64,000 nt of DNA from Mycobacterium sp. ITM-2016-00316 (GCF_002968335.2 NZ_CP134398.1:4774001-4838000); one strand, 5' to 3'. Numbered from the stretch's first letter, positions 8,843 through 18,129 are shown. Numbers and translations are program-made. The notes: a model not told the origin generated them from the sequence alone.

Positions 8843-9858
8843 CCGTGAACTTGCACGAATGGCGTGATCGGCCCAGCACAGTGAGCTTCGGCCCGGCGTC
8901 CTGGCAGTCCCGCGCACTGGGCATACTGACCGCACTCACGCTGCGGCCGGTCCTGGGATTGCTCACGTGCATCGGCCTGCTCGTCAACCGGATCTGGCCG
9001 GCCGGCCTGCAGCGCGCGCACCTCGACATCATCGACCGCCCGCTGCGCCTCATCCGGGCGCTGCCCGGCACCGTCGTCACCCCCGAACGGCTGCCGCACT
9101 GTCCCGCCGAATGGGTGCTGGCGCCCACCTCTGAGGATTCGGATCGCGTCATCATCTATTTCCACGGTTCGGCGCTGGTGACACTCGGCCTGAACTCGCA
9201 CCGCCGGTTCGCCTCGAAGCTCTCGGCCGCCACGGGTGCCCGGGTGCTGAACGTCGGCTACCGGCTGGCACCGCAGGCCAGCATCGACGAGGCCGTGGAG
9301 GACGGGTTGGACGCCTACCGGCACGCGCTGACGCTGGGCTTTGAGCCCGGCCGCATCGTGCTCGCCGGCGATTCGGCGGGCGGGCTGATCGCCGCCGACA
9401 CCGCATTGGCCATCCGGGACGCCGGGTTGACGGTCCCCGCCGGGCAGGTGCTGCTGTCGGCGTTGACGTCCGCCGATATGGACCTCAAGTACCGCGCCCT
9501 GCGCGATCACAAGGACGTGCTGTTCCCGTTCATGACGGTGAAGTTCATCTACGACGTGTTCGCCACCGTCAACGGGACACGGCCGGTGCCGGTCATGCCC
9601 GCCGAGTCCAACGCGGCGGGGTTGGGCCCGTTCCTGCTGCAGATCGGCACTGACGAGATGCTGCGCAACGACACCTTCGTGCTGGCCGATCAGCTCACCG
9701 CCGCGGGTGTACCGGTGTGGGTTCAGGTCTGGGACAAGGCGATGCACATGTTCCAGCTGTCCTTCGACGTCAACCCCGACGCCCGCCGCGCCGTCGGGGA
9801 GATCGCGTCCTTCGTCGACCACGTGACGGCAGCCGCAAGTCGCGAAGCCACCGCCTGA
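8836..9858 (+). CDS. Alpha/beta-hydrolase fold esterase (hormone-sensitive-lipase-like)
   Basis: About 340 residues from ATG 8836; ATG 8815 and GTG 8845 are in-frame alternatives, and the second would leave the operator-like repeat wholly upstream. A hydrophobic N-terminal segment (ALGILTALTLRPVLGLLTCIGLL) could be a membrane anchor. The hydrolase core has the nucleophile elbow GDSAGG (around residues 178-183), an Asp in the GTDEMLRND region and a His in KAMHMFQ. The oxyanion motif reads FHGSA rather than the HGGG usual in this lipase family. Substrate unknown, probably a short acyl ester or lipid. It is convergent with purH. Confidence 0.85.
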   Translation: MGTVNLHEWRDRPSTVSFGPASWQSRALGILTALTLRPVLGLLTCIGLLVNRIWPAGLQRAHLDIIDRPLRLIRALPGTVVTPERLPHCPAEWVLAPTSEDSDRVIIYFHGSALVTLGLNSHRRFASKLSAATGARVLNVGYRLAPQASIDEAVEDGLDAYRHALTLGFEPGRIVLAGDSAGGLIAADTALAIRDAGLTVPAGQVLLSALTSADMDLKYRALRDHKDVLFPFMTVKFIYDVFATVNGTRPVPVMPAESNAAGLGPFLLQIGTDEMLRNDTFVLADQLTAAGVPVWVQVWDKAMHMFQLSFDVNPDARRAVGEIASFVDHVTAAASREATA

Positions 9859-9873
9859 CCCCGGTTCGCCGTA

Positions 9874-11433
9874 CTAGTGCGCGAAGTGCCGTGCCCCGGT
9901 GAGGTACAGCGTGATGCCGGCCGCCGTCGCCGCCGCGGTGACCTCGTCGTCGCGCACCGATCCGCCCGGATGCACCACCGCCTTGACCCCGGCGTCGATC
10001 AGCGTCTGCAGGCCATCCGGGAACGGGAAGAAAGCGTCCGATGACGCCACCGCGCCCTGGGTACGCTCACCGGCCCGCTCGACGGCGAGCCGCGCCGCGT
10101 CGACCCGGTTGACCTGTCCCATACCGACACCGACAGTGGCGCCGTCCTTGGCGATCACGATGGCATTGGACTTCACCGCCCGGCCCGCACGCCAGGCGAA
10201 GACCAGATCGGCCAACATCGCCGGGTCGGCCGGATCGCCGGAGGCCAACGTCCAGTTGTTCGGATCGTCGCCCTCGGCGTCGAGTGCGTCGCGCTCCTGC
10301 ACCAGCAGCCCGCCACTGATCGGCCGGAAATCGACAGCGGCCCCCTCAGGTTCAGCGGCCACCAGGATGCGGATGTTCTTCTTCTTGGTCAGCGCCTCCA
10401 CCGCGCCGGGCTCATAGGCCGGGGCCACGATCACCTCGGTGAAGATATCGGCCACCGTCTCGGCCATCTCGACGCTGACGGTGCTGTTGGTGGCGATCAC
10501 TCCGCCGAAGGCCGACAACGGATCACACGCGTGCGCCTTGGCGTGCGCATCGGCGACCGACACCGACGACACCGCGATACCGCAGGGGTTGGCGTGCTTG
10601 ATGATCGCCACGCAGGTCTGCTGGTGGTCGAACGCGGCACGCCAGGCGGCGTCGGCGTCGGTGTAGTTGTTGTAGGACATCTCCTTGCCGTGCAACTGCT
10701 CGGCCTGGGCAAGTCCCGGCCAGCCGGAGTCGTCGCGGTACAGCGCCGCCTTCTGGTGCGGGTTCTCGCCGTAGCGGAGCACCACGGTGCGGCGCGAGGT
10801 CGACCCGACCCACCGCGGCAGTTCCGCACCCTCTTCCGGGGCGAGCACCGAGACCATCCAGGCCGCCACCGCCACGTCGTACTCGGCGGTGTGCTGGAAA
10901 GCCAGCGCGGCCAGCTTCTTCCGCTCCGTGAGGGTGAACCCGCCGGAGCGCACCGCGGCCAGCACACCGTCATACCCGAGCGGGTCGACGACCACGGCGA
11001 CACTGGGATGGTTCTTCGCGGCCGCCCGCACCATGGACGGGCCACCGATATCGATCTGCTCGACGCACTCGTCGGGCCCGGCGCCGGAGGCCACCGTCTC
11101 GCTGAACGGGTACAGGTTCACCACCACGAGTTCGAACGGCGCGATGCCCAAGTCGGTCAGCGCCGCCTCGTGCTCGGACTTGCGCAGATCGGCCAGCACG
11201 CCGGCGTGCACCTTGGGGTGCAACGTCTTCACGCGGCCGTCGAGCACCTCGGGGAAACCGGTGACATCCTCCACCGGCGTCACCGGGACCCCGGCGCCGG
11301 CAATGGTTTTCGCGGTCGAACCGGTGGAGACGATGCTGACGCCCGCCTCGTGCAGGCCGCGGGCGAGGTTCACCAACCCCGTCTTGTCGTACACACTGAT
11401 CAACGCACGCCGGATCGGCCGCTTGTCACTCAT
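9874..11433 (-). CDS. purH: Bifunctional AICAR transformylase / IMP cyclohydrolase
   Basis: 519 residues, the family's usual length. It performs the last two steps of purine synthesis: formylation of AICAR with 10-formyl-THF and ring closure to IMP. The N-terminal MGS-like cyclohydrolase domain shows [18 protein letters not shown] and STGSTAKTI, followed by [10 protein letters not shown]. The C-terminal transformylase domain carries [22 protein letters not shown] and [12 protein letters not shown]. It lies 12 nt downstream of purN, with which it forms an operon giving both folate-dependent formyl transfers, as in Rv0956-Rv0957. Confidence 0.97.
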   Translation of the reverse strand: MSDKRPIRRALISVYDKTGLVNLARGLHEAGVSIVSTGSTAKTIAGAGVPVTPVEDVTGFPEVLDGRVKTLHPKVHAGVLADLRKSEHEAALTDLGIAPFELVVVNLYPFSETVASGAGPDECVEQIDIGGPSMVRAAAKNHPSVAVVVDPLGYDGVLAAVRSGGFTLTERKKLAALAFQHTAEYDVAVAAWMVSVLAPEEGAELPRWVGSTSRRTVVLRYGENPHQKAALYRDDSGWPGLAQAEQLHGKEMSYNNYTDADAAWRAAFDHQQTCVAIIKHANPCGIAVSSVSVADAHAKAHACDPLSAFGGVIATNSTVSVEMAETVADIFTEVIVAPAYEPGAVEALTKKKNIRILVAAEPEGAAVDFRPISGGLLVQERDALDAEGDDPNNWTLASGDPADPAMLADLVFAWRAGRAVKSNAIVIAKDGATVGVGMGQVNRVDAARLAVERAGERTQGAVASSDAFFPFPDGLQTLIDAGVKAVVHPGGSVRDDEVTAAATAAGITLYLTGARHFAH

Positions 11434-11445
11434 CGCTGTCTCTCC

Positions 11446-12081
11446 TCAACATCCGAACATCGCTTTTCGTCCGGTCCAGGTCACACCGCGCGTCGCCAGC
11501 GCGGCCAGCACGTCCACCAGCAGTCGTCGTTCGACGTCCTTGATGCGTTCGTGCAATGTCTCTGCGGTGTCATCCTCGTGCACCGCCACGGCTTCCTGCG
11601 CCAGGATCGGCCCGGTATCCACCCCGCTGTCGACCAGATGCACGGTGCACCCGGTGACGCGCACGCCGTAGTCGATCGCGTCCGGTACCGCGTGGGCGCC
11701 GGGGAAGGCGGGCAGTAGGGCCGGATGGGTGTTCACGATCCGGCCTTCGAAGCGCGAAAGAAACTGTTGCCCAAAAATTTTCATGAAACCGGCGCTGACC
11801 ACCAGGTCCGGCGCGTGCTGTGCGACGGCCTCGGTGAGCGCGCTGTCCCAGGCGGCGCGATCCGGATGGTCGCGCAGACGCACCTGGAATGACGGGATCG
11901 CCGCCTCGGCGGCGACGTCCAGCGCGGGGCAGGCCCGGTCGGCGCCGACGGCCACCACGCGCCCTGGGTAGTCCCCGGTGCCGGCCTCCAGCAACGAGGA
12001 CAGCAGCGAACCGGTACCGGAAGCCAGTACCACCAGCCGGGCCGGCGCGGTCGCCGGTACGCGGAGTGGTCGCTGCTGCAC
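11446..12081 (-). CDS. purN: Phosphoribosylglycinamide formyltransferase
   Basis: 211 residues from GTG 12081. It transfers a formyl group from 10-formyl-THF to GAR in purine synthesis. The N-terminal LVVLASGTGSLLSSLL binds the phosphoribosyl group. The catalytic Asn/His/Asp triad is visible as NTHPALLPAFPGAHA and HLVDSGVDTGPI. The open frame extends to 12186, but that part is inside the perM gene; the start used lies 10 nt after the perM stop. purN and purH are adjacent and same-strand. Confidence 0.95.
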   Translation of the reverse strand: MQQRPLRVPATAPARLVVLASGTGSLLSSLLEAGTGDYPGRVVAVGADRACPALDVAAEAAIPSFQVRLRDHPDRAAWDSALTEAVAQHAPDLVVSAGFMKIFGQQFLSRFEGRIVNTHPALLPAFPGAHAVPDAIDYGVRVTGCTVHLVDSGVDTGPILAQEAVAVHEDDTAETLHERIKDVERRLLVDVLAALATRGVTWTGRKAMFGC

Positions 12082-12091
12082 CCGCAGCAGC

Positions 12092-13477
12092 CTAGTCGTC
12101 CTGATCGCGTGGCTTTTCGGCGGTCGTGCCGGGAAGATCGCCGTCGACCACGAAATGCTCCTCGGGGTCCAGCAGCGGGTCGTCATGCGGCTCGGCGGGC
12201 GCCGGCGGTGCGCCGAGTTCGAGGGACTCGGCGCGCTCGGGCAACTCGGCCTGCGCGTCCAGCAGGACGATATCGGTGATCGTGTCCTCGTCCTCGAACA
12301 CGTCCTCGGGTTCCGGTTCGGGAGCCGGAGTCGGGACCGGCTTCACCTTCTTCGGCCTGCGCACCAGCCCGCCGGCCATCACGACCGTCAGACCGCCGAT
12401 GGACAGGAACCACAGCAACACCGCGGGCCCGAAGGTGACCTGGTCGACACCGACGTCGCCGAAGTTACCGAGCCGGCCGCCACCGGCGTACCCGAGCAGC
12501 GCCATCGTCAGCGCGGCCACCAGGGCGGCCACCCCGAGTTTCGCGGCGGCGATCGGCCAGGGTGCCGCCCGGCGCGCACACTGCTGGCCCAACGCCACCG
12601 CCGAGACCGCGGCCACGATCAGCAGCGCCACCCAGATCGGCCCCAGCGGCGGCGTCGGCACCGCAGCGAGCACCGGCACCGCCGGGATGTCCCCACCGAG
12701 CACGGTGAAGGAGCTGAAGTTGGCCAGCCCGATGTGCGCGCTGGAACCCACCGCGACGGCGGCCGTCCCGACCAGCACGTTGGGGATGTAGAGCACCGAG
12801 AGCAAGGCCAGGCTGAACTGGCCGAACATCGAATCGGTGATACCGAACAGGTCGTGCATGGTCCCCCAGTGCACGACGATCGAACCGGCCGCCACCACAC
12901 CGGACAGGCCGAGCAGCGCGAGCACCCCGGCCGCGGCGGCCCGCAGCGACTCGGGCAGCCAGTTCGGGACCCCCGGCAGCGTGAGCAACCGCCCGGCCAT
13001 CGCGACGCCGATCAGCGCACCGATGGCGTGCACCACCAGCACCCCGGCGAACGCCCGGGAGGCCTCGGGGGTCTGCAATTCGGTGATCACCGAGGCCGCG
13101 TCGTGGATGACGGCCAGCGACAGTGCCGCGATGAGCAGCGGCCCGCCCAGCGCCGAGGCCACCACCCAGCGGATGACGAACCACGAGGACCGTGCCGCTG
13201 CCGCCGCGGTGGTACGTGCGGTACCCCACACCATCAGCAGCACCGGCAGCAGCGGCATCACACCGAGTTCGCTGCCACCGATGGAAACCGGAACCTGGTG
13301 CACGCCCAGCCACATGCTGGCGATCGCGCCGAACGCGCCGGTCATATCGCTGTTGGCGATGAGCAGCTGAATCAGCGTCACCGCCGCGATCACACCGAGC
13401 GCGACGACCGACGGCCCGAACGCGACCCTGAGCAGGTCGCGAGCCTGTCGGGTACCGACTGACCGGTTGTCCACCAC
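12092..13477 (-). CDS. perM: DUF6350 polytopic membrane protein, PerM-like
   Basis: About 461 residues from GTG 13477, which follows a GAGGAG site by 11 nt; an ATG at 13510 is the alternative. The N-terminal three quarters contains eight or more hydrophobic segments (for example [53 protein letters not shown]), then a long acidic, proline-rich cytoplasmic tail from about residue 380 ([16 protein letters not shown]). It matches Rv0955/PerM, reported to act in cell division. It sits between purN and the Rv0954-like gene on the same strand. Confidence 0.88.
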   Translation of the reverse strand: MVDNRSVGTRQARDLLRVAFGPSVVALGVIAAVTLIQLLIANSDMTGAFGAIASMWLGVHQVPVSIGGSELGVMPLLPVLLMVWGTARTTAAAAARSSWFVIRWVVASALGGPLLIAALSLAVIHDAASVITELQTPEASRAFAGVLVVHAIGALIGVAMAGRLLTLPGVPNWLPESLRAAAAGVLALLGLSGVVAAGSIVVHWGTMHDLFGITDSMFGQFSLALLSVLYIPNVLVGTAAVAVGSSAHIGLANFSSFTVLGGDIPAVPVLAAVPTPPLGPIWVALLIVAAVSAVALGQQCARRAAPWPIAAAKLGVAALVAALTMALLGYAGGGRLGNFGDVGVDQVTFGPAVLLWFLSIGGLTVVMAGGLVRRPKKVKPVPTPAPEPEPEDVFEDEDTITDIVLLDAQAELPERAESLELGAPPAPAEPHDDPLLDPEEHFVVDGDLPGTTAEKPRDQDD

Positions 13478-13537
13478 TAGCTGGGTCGCTCCTCGCGCGC
13501 GTCGACGCATCCGACGTCCGGGTGCGCGACGCCCAGA

Positions 13538-14395
13538 CTACGACGAGGGCGTGCCGGACTGCGGTGAGGACTCGGGCTGGCTCTGGGGTGTCGCGGACGG
13601 TTGCGCCGGAACCGCGGCGGTCGGCGCCGAGGAACCCTGCGGCTGTTGCGGCTGCCCGAACGCCGGGAATCCGGTGGGCGGCGTCGGCGGGCCGTTGTGC
13701 GAACCGGGGGCGCCGGCGGCGGACTGGAATCCGCCGGTGTTCGGGGCGCCCTGGTAGCCGTACTGCGACGGGTAGCCGGGACGCTGCTGCTGCGGTTGAT
13801 GCGTCGGTGCGCCGTACTGCTGCTGGCCGCCCGGCTGTCCGTAGTACGGCGAGCCGTACTGGCCGTAGGGCTGCTGCTGCTCGTAGCGGGGCTTGGGGGC
13901 CGGCGGCGACAGGACACCCGCATCGAACAGCAGCGCGGCGATGGCGGCGCCGGTCTGCAGCAACGTGGCGGCGATGACCAGGTACAGCCCCCAGCCGATG
14001 GACAGCCCGGCCGGGGCATTGATGACCTCGGCCAGCACCAGCAGGAACGACAGCGTGGACGCAACGGCCACCAGACCGGTACGGGCCTTCTGCTTGGGCA
14101 GCAGACCGACACCGGCCAGCAGCGCGGCGAGCACCGAGGCCGCGACCGCCAGGCCGAGACCGGGCGTGCTGCCGCTGGCGCTGCCGAACTGCGGGAAGTC
14201 CGAGTTGCTGATGGTCAGCAGCGGACCGAAATTGAACGCGTAGGTCGCCAGACCGAACACTGCGACGGCAGCGCTCAGGTAGACAGGCAGCTTGCTGGGG
14301 CCTACCTCTGCGGGCTCGCCGTACTGCTGGGTGGGCGCGTACTGGTTGCCCTGCTGGGCAGGCGGATATCCGGGGTTACCGGGCGGGTAAGTCAT
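13538..14395 (-). CDS. DUF5336 membrane protein, '34 kDa antigenic protein' homologue (Rv0954-like)
   Basis: 285 residues. A short Pro/Gln/Tyr-rich start (MTYPPGNPGYPPAQQGNQY) leads into four transmembrane helices (about residues 33-175: LPVYLSAAVAVFGLATYAF, LGLAVAASVLAALLAGVGL, LVAVASTLSFLLVLAEVI, LYLVIAATLLQTGAAIAAL). A C-terminal half rich in Gln, Pro, Tyr and Gly (KPRYEQQQPYGQYG onward) is low complexity and probably unstructured. The M. tuberculosis homologue has been linked to the divisome, fitting its position beside perM. No enzymatic motif is visible. Confidence 0.87.
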   Translation of the reverse strand: MTYPPGNPGYPPAQQGNQYAPTQQYGEPAEVGPSKLPVYLSAAVAVFGLATYAFNFGPLLTISNSDFPQFGSASGSTPGLGLAVAASVLAALLAGVGLLPKQKARTGLVAVASTLSFLLVLAEVINAPAGLSIGWGLYLVIAATLLQTGAAIAALLFDAGVLSPPAPKPRYEQQQPYGQYGSPYYGQPGGQQQYGAPTHQPQQQRPGYPSQYGYQGAPNTGGFQSAAGAPGSHNGPPTPPTGFPAFGQPQQPQGSSAPTAAVPAQPSATPQSQPESSPQSGTPSS

Positions 14396-14452
14396 GACTC
14401 TCCTGTGTGAGCGATTTCGAACCCACGCTAGCGCACCCCGCTGGGCGGCGGC

Positions 14453-15592
14453 TCAGGCCGATACGAGCACCGGAGCGTCCGGAGCGCTCTGATCGACGGC
14501 CTCGATTTCCCGGACGAGCGGCAACACCTTTTGCCCGAAGTACTCGATTTCCTCCTGGAAGTGGAGGAAGCCGCCCAGGATGAGGTCCACCCCGCGTTTG
14601 CGGTACGCCGCGATCCGCTCGGCGATCTGTTCCGGGGTGCCGATGAGCTGGGTGCGGAATCCGTCGTTGTATTGGACGAGATCCTCGAACGACGAGTCCG
14701 CCCACATGCCCTTCTTGTCCCCGGTCGAATTGCCGGCCTGCTGCACGGCCCCCCGAAAGCCCTCGACGGCCGGCTTGTTGGCCTTGTCGATGATCTCGCG
14801 CAGGGTGTCACGGGCTTCCTTCTCGGTATCGCGGGCGATGATGAACCCGTTCAGCCCGACCTTGACCTCGCGGCCCACGGTGCGGGCGTGGTCGCGCACC
14901 TCCACCACCTGCTCGGTGATGCCGGCGAAATCCTTGCCGTTGGAGAAGTACCAGTCCGAGTAAAGGCCGCCGTTGCGGCGCGCGGCGGTGGAGTTGCCGC
15001 CCTGGAACAGTTCCGGGTTCGGACGCTCGGCGGTATTAAGCGGCTTGGGCTTCAGGGTGAAATCGTGAATCCGGTAGAAATCCCCGCGAAAGTCCACCTC
15101 GTCCTCGGTCCAGATCTTGCGCAGAACCTGCAGGAACTCCGCGCTGCGGCGGTAGCGCTCGTCGTGCTCCAGCCACGGCTCGCCCAGATGGGTGAACTCG
15201 TCCTTGAACCAGCCGGACACCACGTTGACCGCGAACCGGCCACCCGACAGCTGGTCGGCGGTGGCCCCCAGCTTGGCCAGCACCGCGGGCTGCCACAGGC
15301 CCGGGTGCACCGCGGCGATCACCTTGAGCCGTTCGGTGGCCAGCAGCAGCGCCAGGCTGAAGCTCGTCGACTCGTGCTGATACTCCGCGCCGTAGCTGGC
15401 CTCGTAGCGCACCTGGGACAACGCGTACTCGAAACCGTTGTTCTCCGCGGTCTGCGCCAGCTTCTTGTTGTACTCGTAGTTCCAGTCCGTGCGCTGCTCG
15501 ATATCGCTGGTCACCAGGCCGCCGCTGACGTTGGGCACCCAGTAGGCGAACGTGATCTGGTCGGCGATGCGTTCGGTCGTCATGGCTGCCAT
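14453..15592 (-). CDS. sfnG: LLM-class flavin-dependent monooxygenase, SfnG (dimethylsulfone) type
   Basis: 379 residues (ATG 15592; ATG 15583 is a second choice). Bacterial luciferase-like TIM barrel: FAYWVPNVSGGLVTSDI at the N-terminus, HPGLWQPAVLAKLGATAD, then SGGRFAVNVVSGW and HDERYRRSAEFLQVLRKIWTE, all close to FMNH2-dependent sulfone/alkanesulfonate monooxygenases of the SfnG/SsuD group. These release sulfite or a sulfinate from organosulfur compounds as a sulfur source. It is divergent from an F420-type LLM gene, and a KstR-like operator lies 84 nt upstream. Substrate assignment is inferred from family resemblance. Confidence 0.85.
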   Translation of the reverse strand: MAAMTTERIADQITFAYWVPNVSGGLVTSDIEQRTDWNYEYNKKLAQTAENNGFEYALSQVRYEASYGAEYQHESTSFSLALLLATERLKVIAAVHPGLWQPAVLAKLGATADQLSGGRFAVNVVSGWFKDEFTHLGEPWLEHDERYRRSAEFLQVLRKIWTEDEVDFRGDFYRIHDFTLKPKPLNTAERPNPELFQGGNSTAARRNGGLYSDWYFSNGKDFAGITEQVVEVRDHARTVGREVKVGLNGFIIARDTEKEARDTLREIIDKANKPAVEGFRGAVQQAGNSTGDKKGMWADSSFEDLVQYNDGFRTQLIGTPEQIAERIAAYRKRGVDLILGGFLHFQEEIEYFGQKVLPLVREIEAVDQSAPDAPVLVSA

Positions 15593-15675
15593 CCGAGCAC
15601 CCGGGCACCCCCGCAGTCACCAGTAACGATCTGGCTGAGCGGAACGGCTTGCGGCCCGGCCTTGCGCTGGCGGAC

Positions 15676-15689
15676 TAGAACACGTTCTA
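15676..15689 (+). promoter_or_regulatory. KstR-type operator (TAGAACACGTTCTA)
   Basis: A perfect fit to the published KstR consensus TnnAACnnGTTnnA, and a near-perfect palindrome. It ends 10 nt before the ATG of the LLM gene at 15699 and overlaps the expected -10 position (TAATTC, 15688-15693), so binding would block transcription. Very similar arrangement at 38765. Confidence 0.75.
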
Positions 15690-15698
15690 ATTCTGGGC

Positions 15699-16547
15699 AT
15701 GGACTACGGGCTCGTACTTTTCACCAGTGACCGCGGCATCGCTCCGGCACCGGCGGCCAAGCTGGCCGATGACCACGGTTTCACCACCTTCTACGTGCCC
15801 GAGCACACCCACATCCCGATCAAGCGGGAAGCGGCGCACCCGACGACCGGCGACGAGTCGCTGCCCGATGACCGCTATATGCGCACCCTCGATCCCTGGG
15901 TCAGCCTGGGCACCGCGGCCGCCGTCACCAGCCGGGTTCGGCTGTCCACCGCGGTGGCCCTGCCCGTCGAGCACGACCCGATCACGCTGGCCAAGTCGAT
16001 CGCGACGCTGGATCACCTGTCCGGGGGCCGTGTCAGCCTGGGCGTCGGATTCGGCTGGAACACCGATGAATTGGCCGACCACAAGGTGCCGCCGGGCCGT
16101 CGCCGCACCATGCTGCGCGAGTACCTGGAGGCCATGCGCTCGCTGTGGACCGACGAAGAAGCCTCCTACGACGGCGAATTCGTCAGCTTCGGCCCGAGCT
16201 GGGCGTGGCCCAAGCCGGTGCAGTCACACATCCCGGTGCTGGTCGGCGCGGCGGGCACCGAGAAGAACTTCAAGTGGATCGCGAAGTCGGCCGACGGCTG
16301 GATCACCACCCCGCGCGACTTCGACATCGACGAGCCGGTGAAGCTGCTGCAGGACACCTGGGCGGCGGCCGGCCGCGAGGGCGCCCCGCAGATCGTGGCA
16401 CTGGACTTCAAGCCGGATCCCGAGAAGCTGGCCCGCTGGCGCGATCTCGGTGTCACCGAGGTGCTGTTCGGGTTGCCCGACAAGCCCGAGGCCGAGGTCG
16501 CCGCCTACGTGGAGCGGCTGGCGGGCAAGCTCGCCCAGCTGGTGTAG
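15699..16547 (+). CDS. LLM-class F420-dependent oxidoreductase (Rv0953c-like)
   Basis: 282 residues of the luciferase-like fold that uses F420 in mycobacteria. Typical strings are YVPEHTHIP, SIATLDHLSGGRVSLGVGFGW, TMLREYLEAMRSLWTDEEA and PVLVGAAGTEKNFKWIAKSADGW. ATG 15699 begins only 10 nt after a KstR-type operator and has no ribosome-binding site, consistent with a leaderless mRNA. The operator suggests induction with sterol or similar substrates and hence a possible role in steroid or lipid breakdown. The substrate is not known. Convergent with the thiolase-like gene, 3 nt away. Confidence 0.88.
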   Translation: MDYGLVLFTSDRGIAPAPAAKLADDHGFTTFYVPEHTHIPIKREAAHPTTGDESLPDDRYMRTLDPWVSLGTAAAVTSRVRLSTAVALPVEHDPITLAKSIATLDHLSGGRVSLGVGFGWNTDELADHKVPPGRRRTMLREYLEAMRSLWTDEEASYDGEFVSFGPSWAWPKPVQSHIPVLVGAAGTEKNFKWIAKSADGWITTPRDFDIDEPVKLLQDTWAAAGREGAPQIVALDFKPDPEKLARWRDLGVTEVLFGLPDKPEAEVAAYVERLAGKLAQLV

Positions 16548-16550
16548 CCC

Positions 16551-18083
16551 CTAGGCCAGGGTCGCCAGGTTGATGCCGTCCTCGGTGGACTTCACCTCGA
16601 TGCGCGCACCCAGCGGATCACCGTCGGACATCAGCGCCACCAGGGCTTCGTCGGTGCTCAGTGCCATGAACCGCGAGCCGTCGGCCTCGAGCCGGCCGAT
16701 GATGACACCGGTGGTCTCGGGCCAGTCATAGCGCACCGAATACGTCTCGATGACACCCGTGCCGTCGGCGTCACGGGTGACGGGCACCGTGGGAAGCGCG
16801 GCGATCTCGGCCTGCCGCGCCTTGCTGTCATCGGCCGCCCACTCGGCGGGCGTCGTCGAGTACACCCCGACCGAATACTTGCTCATCACCCCGCCGTTGG
16901 CGCCGACCAGTCCGAACGATCCTGGCTCGGAACGCATTTCGTTCACGGTCTCGGCGATACCGTGCAGGGAGTAGCTGTTTCCCGGTCCGCCGAAGTACGG
17001 CAGTCCACCGGTCAGGGTGAGACCGCGCGGATCATCGGTCGCCAGCCCGGTTGAGTCGCAGACGGAGAACACCGGGAACGGGAAGCAGCTGTACAGGTCG
17101 AAGGTCGACACTTCGGCCAGCCCGATACCGGCTACCCGAAGCGCCTCTGCCACAGCCTTTTCCGCGGACAAGCTCGTGCTCAGGTCCTCGCGGTCGAGCA
17201 GCTGCTGCTCCACCATGTCGGCGTGGCCGTGCAGGTAGACCCATTTGCTTTCGGGCACCGACAGCCGGCGGGCCGCGGCCACCGACATGATCAGCACGGC
17301 GGCGCCCTGGTTCACCTGGTCGCGGGCCACCATCAACCGCGGGTAGGGATCACAGATCATCCGGTTCTCCGAGGTGACGGTGAGCAGTTCCTCGACTGAG
17401 CGGGGGACCGGAGACGAGGACAGCGGGTTCCTGGCGGCGACTTCGGAGAACGGCGCGAACAACTCGGCCATGTCGCGTCGGTAGTCGTCCACCGTGACGC
17501 CGAGGCGGGCCCGCCGCGCGTTGTCCAGCAACCCGTACTGCACGGGAGCACCGGTCAATCCGTGCTTGGCGGTGTACTCGTTCATGTACTGATCGAACCC
17601 GTATCCGCGGTCCTCGAGTTGCCCGCCGACCCGTTCGGAGTGGTCGGGTTTGTCCTCGCGGCCGGCGAAATACCGCAGCGTCGAACCGTTCTCGGACCCG
17701 AGCACCAGGACCACCTCGGCGTCGCCGGCCGCGATGGCGCCGGAGAACTCGGTGACGACCTTCTGCGATCCGTGCCCGCCCAGCGGTTCGAGCACCGCGC
17801 GAGCCGGATCGGCACCGGTACGGGCCGCGACCGATCGCGGGTAGTTGTCCGAGCACCCCAGCGGCGCCTCGGAGAACGGCGTGCAGATCTCGAACTGCCG
17901 GAGCCCGACGAAGACCTCGATCGCCGCAGCCACCGCGGCCGCGTCGGCGCCGGTGTCGGCCAGCGCGGCCCGCACCGCCTCGGTGGCGAGGTCGACCGAC
18001 GACATCCCGCGGTAGTCCGGCGCGTCGACGCGCTCGGTGAACTGTCCGACACCGACGATCACCGGCGTACGTGGATCCACCAT
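16551..18083 (-). CDS. Thiolase-like acetyl-CoA acetyltransferase family protein (PRK08257 type)
   Basis: 510 residues, longer than a classical thiolase (~390-400). The N-terminal half has TPVIVGVGQFTERVD and GDAEVVLVLGSENGS. The second half has DLYSCFPFPVFSVCDSTGL, LPYFGGPGNSYSLHGIAE and LVGANGGVMSKYSVGVYST. A C-terminal extension of about 80 residues (from VIETYSVRYDWPE) resembles an OB-type domain. At the place of the usual acyl-binding Cys the sequence reads EPLGGHGSQKVV, so the canonical nucleophile appears missing. An AGGAGG site lies 6 nt before the ATG, and a KstR-like palindrome lies 47-60 nt upstream. It may act in steroid side-chain or fatty acid degradation; true activity is uncertain. 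Confidence 0.85.
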   Translation of the reverse strand: MVDPRTPVIVGVGQFTERVDAPDYRGMSSVDLATEAVRAALADTGADAAAVAAAIEVFVGLRQFEICTPFSEAPLGCSDNYPRSVAARTGADPARAVLEPLGGHGSQKVVTEFSGAIAAGDAEVVLVLGSENGSTLRYFAGREDKPDHSERVGGQLEDRGYGFDQYMNEYTAKHGLTGAPVQYGLLDNARRARLGVTVDDYRRDMAELFAPFSEVAARNPLSSSPVPRSVEELLTVTSENRMICDPYPRLMVARDQVNQGAAVLIMSVAAARRLSVPESKWVYLHGHADMVEQQLLDREDLSTSLSAEKAVAEALRVAGIGLAEVSTFDLYSCFPFPVFSVCDSTGLATDDPRGLTLTGGLPYFGGPGNSYSLHGIAETVNEMRSEPGSFGLVGANGGVMSKYSVGVYSTTPAEWAADDSKARQAEIAALPTVPVTRDADGTGVIETYSVRYDWPETTGVIIGRLEADGSRFMALSTDEALVALMSDGDPLGARIEVKSTEDGINLATLA

Positions 18084-18113
18084 TACAGGCCTCCTGACAC
18101 GTGTTAGTTCGTC

Positions 18114-18119
18114 AGGCTA
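18114..18119 (-). promoter_or_regulatory. Candidate -10 element for the thiolase-like gene
   Basis: On the minus strand TAGCCT fits the mycobacterial TANNNT pattern, about 31 nt before the ATG at 18083. The KstR-like palindrome at 18130-18143 would then cover the -35 region. Confidence 0.35.
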
Positions 18120-18129
18120 ACTGACCGAC

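Noticed and set aside
11978..13462. 494-codon plus-strand open frame opposite perM
   Set aside because: Arg/His/Gln-rich with no recognisable fold; opposite a polytopic membrane protein with clear helices.
15616..15635. CCAGTAACGATCTGG as another copy of the accA2 hairpin motif
   Set aside because: Shares only CAGTAACG with 788-796; the arms differ, so it is probably coincidence.
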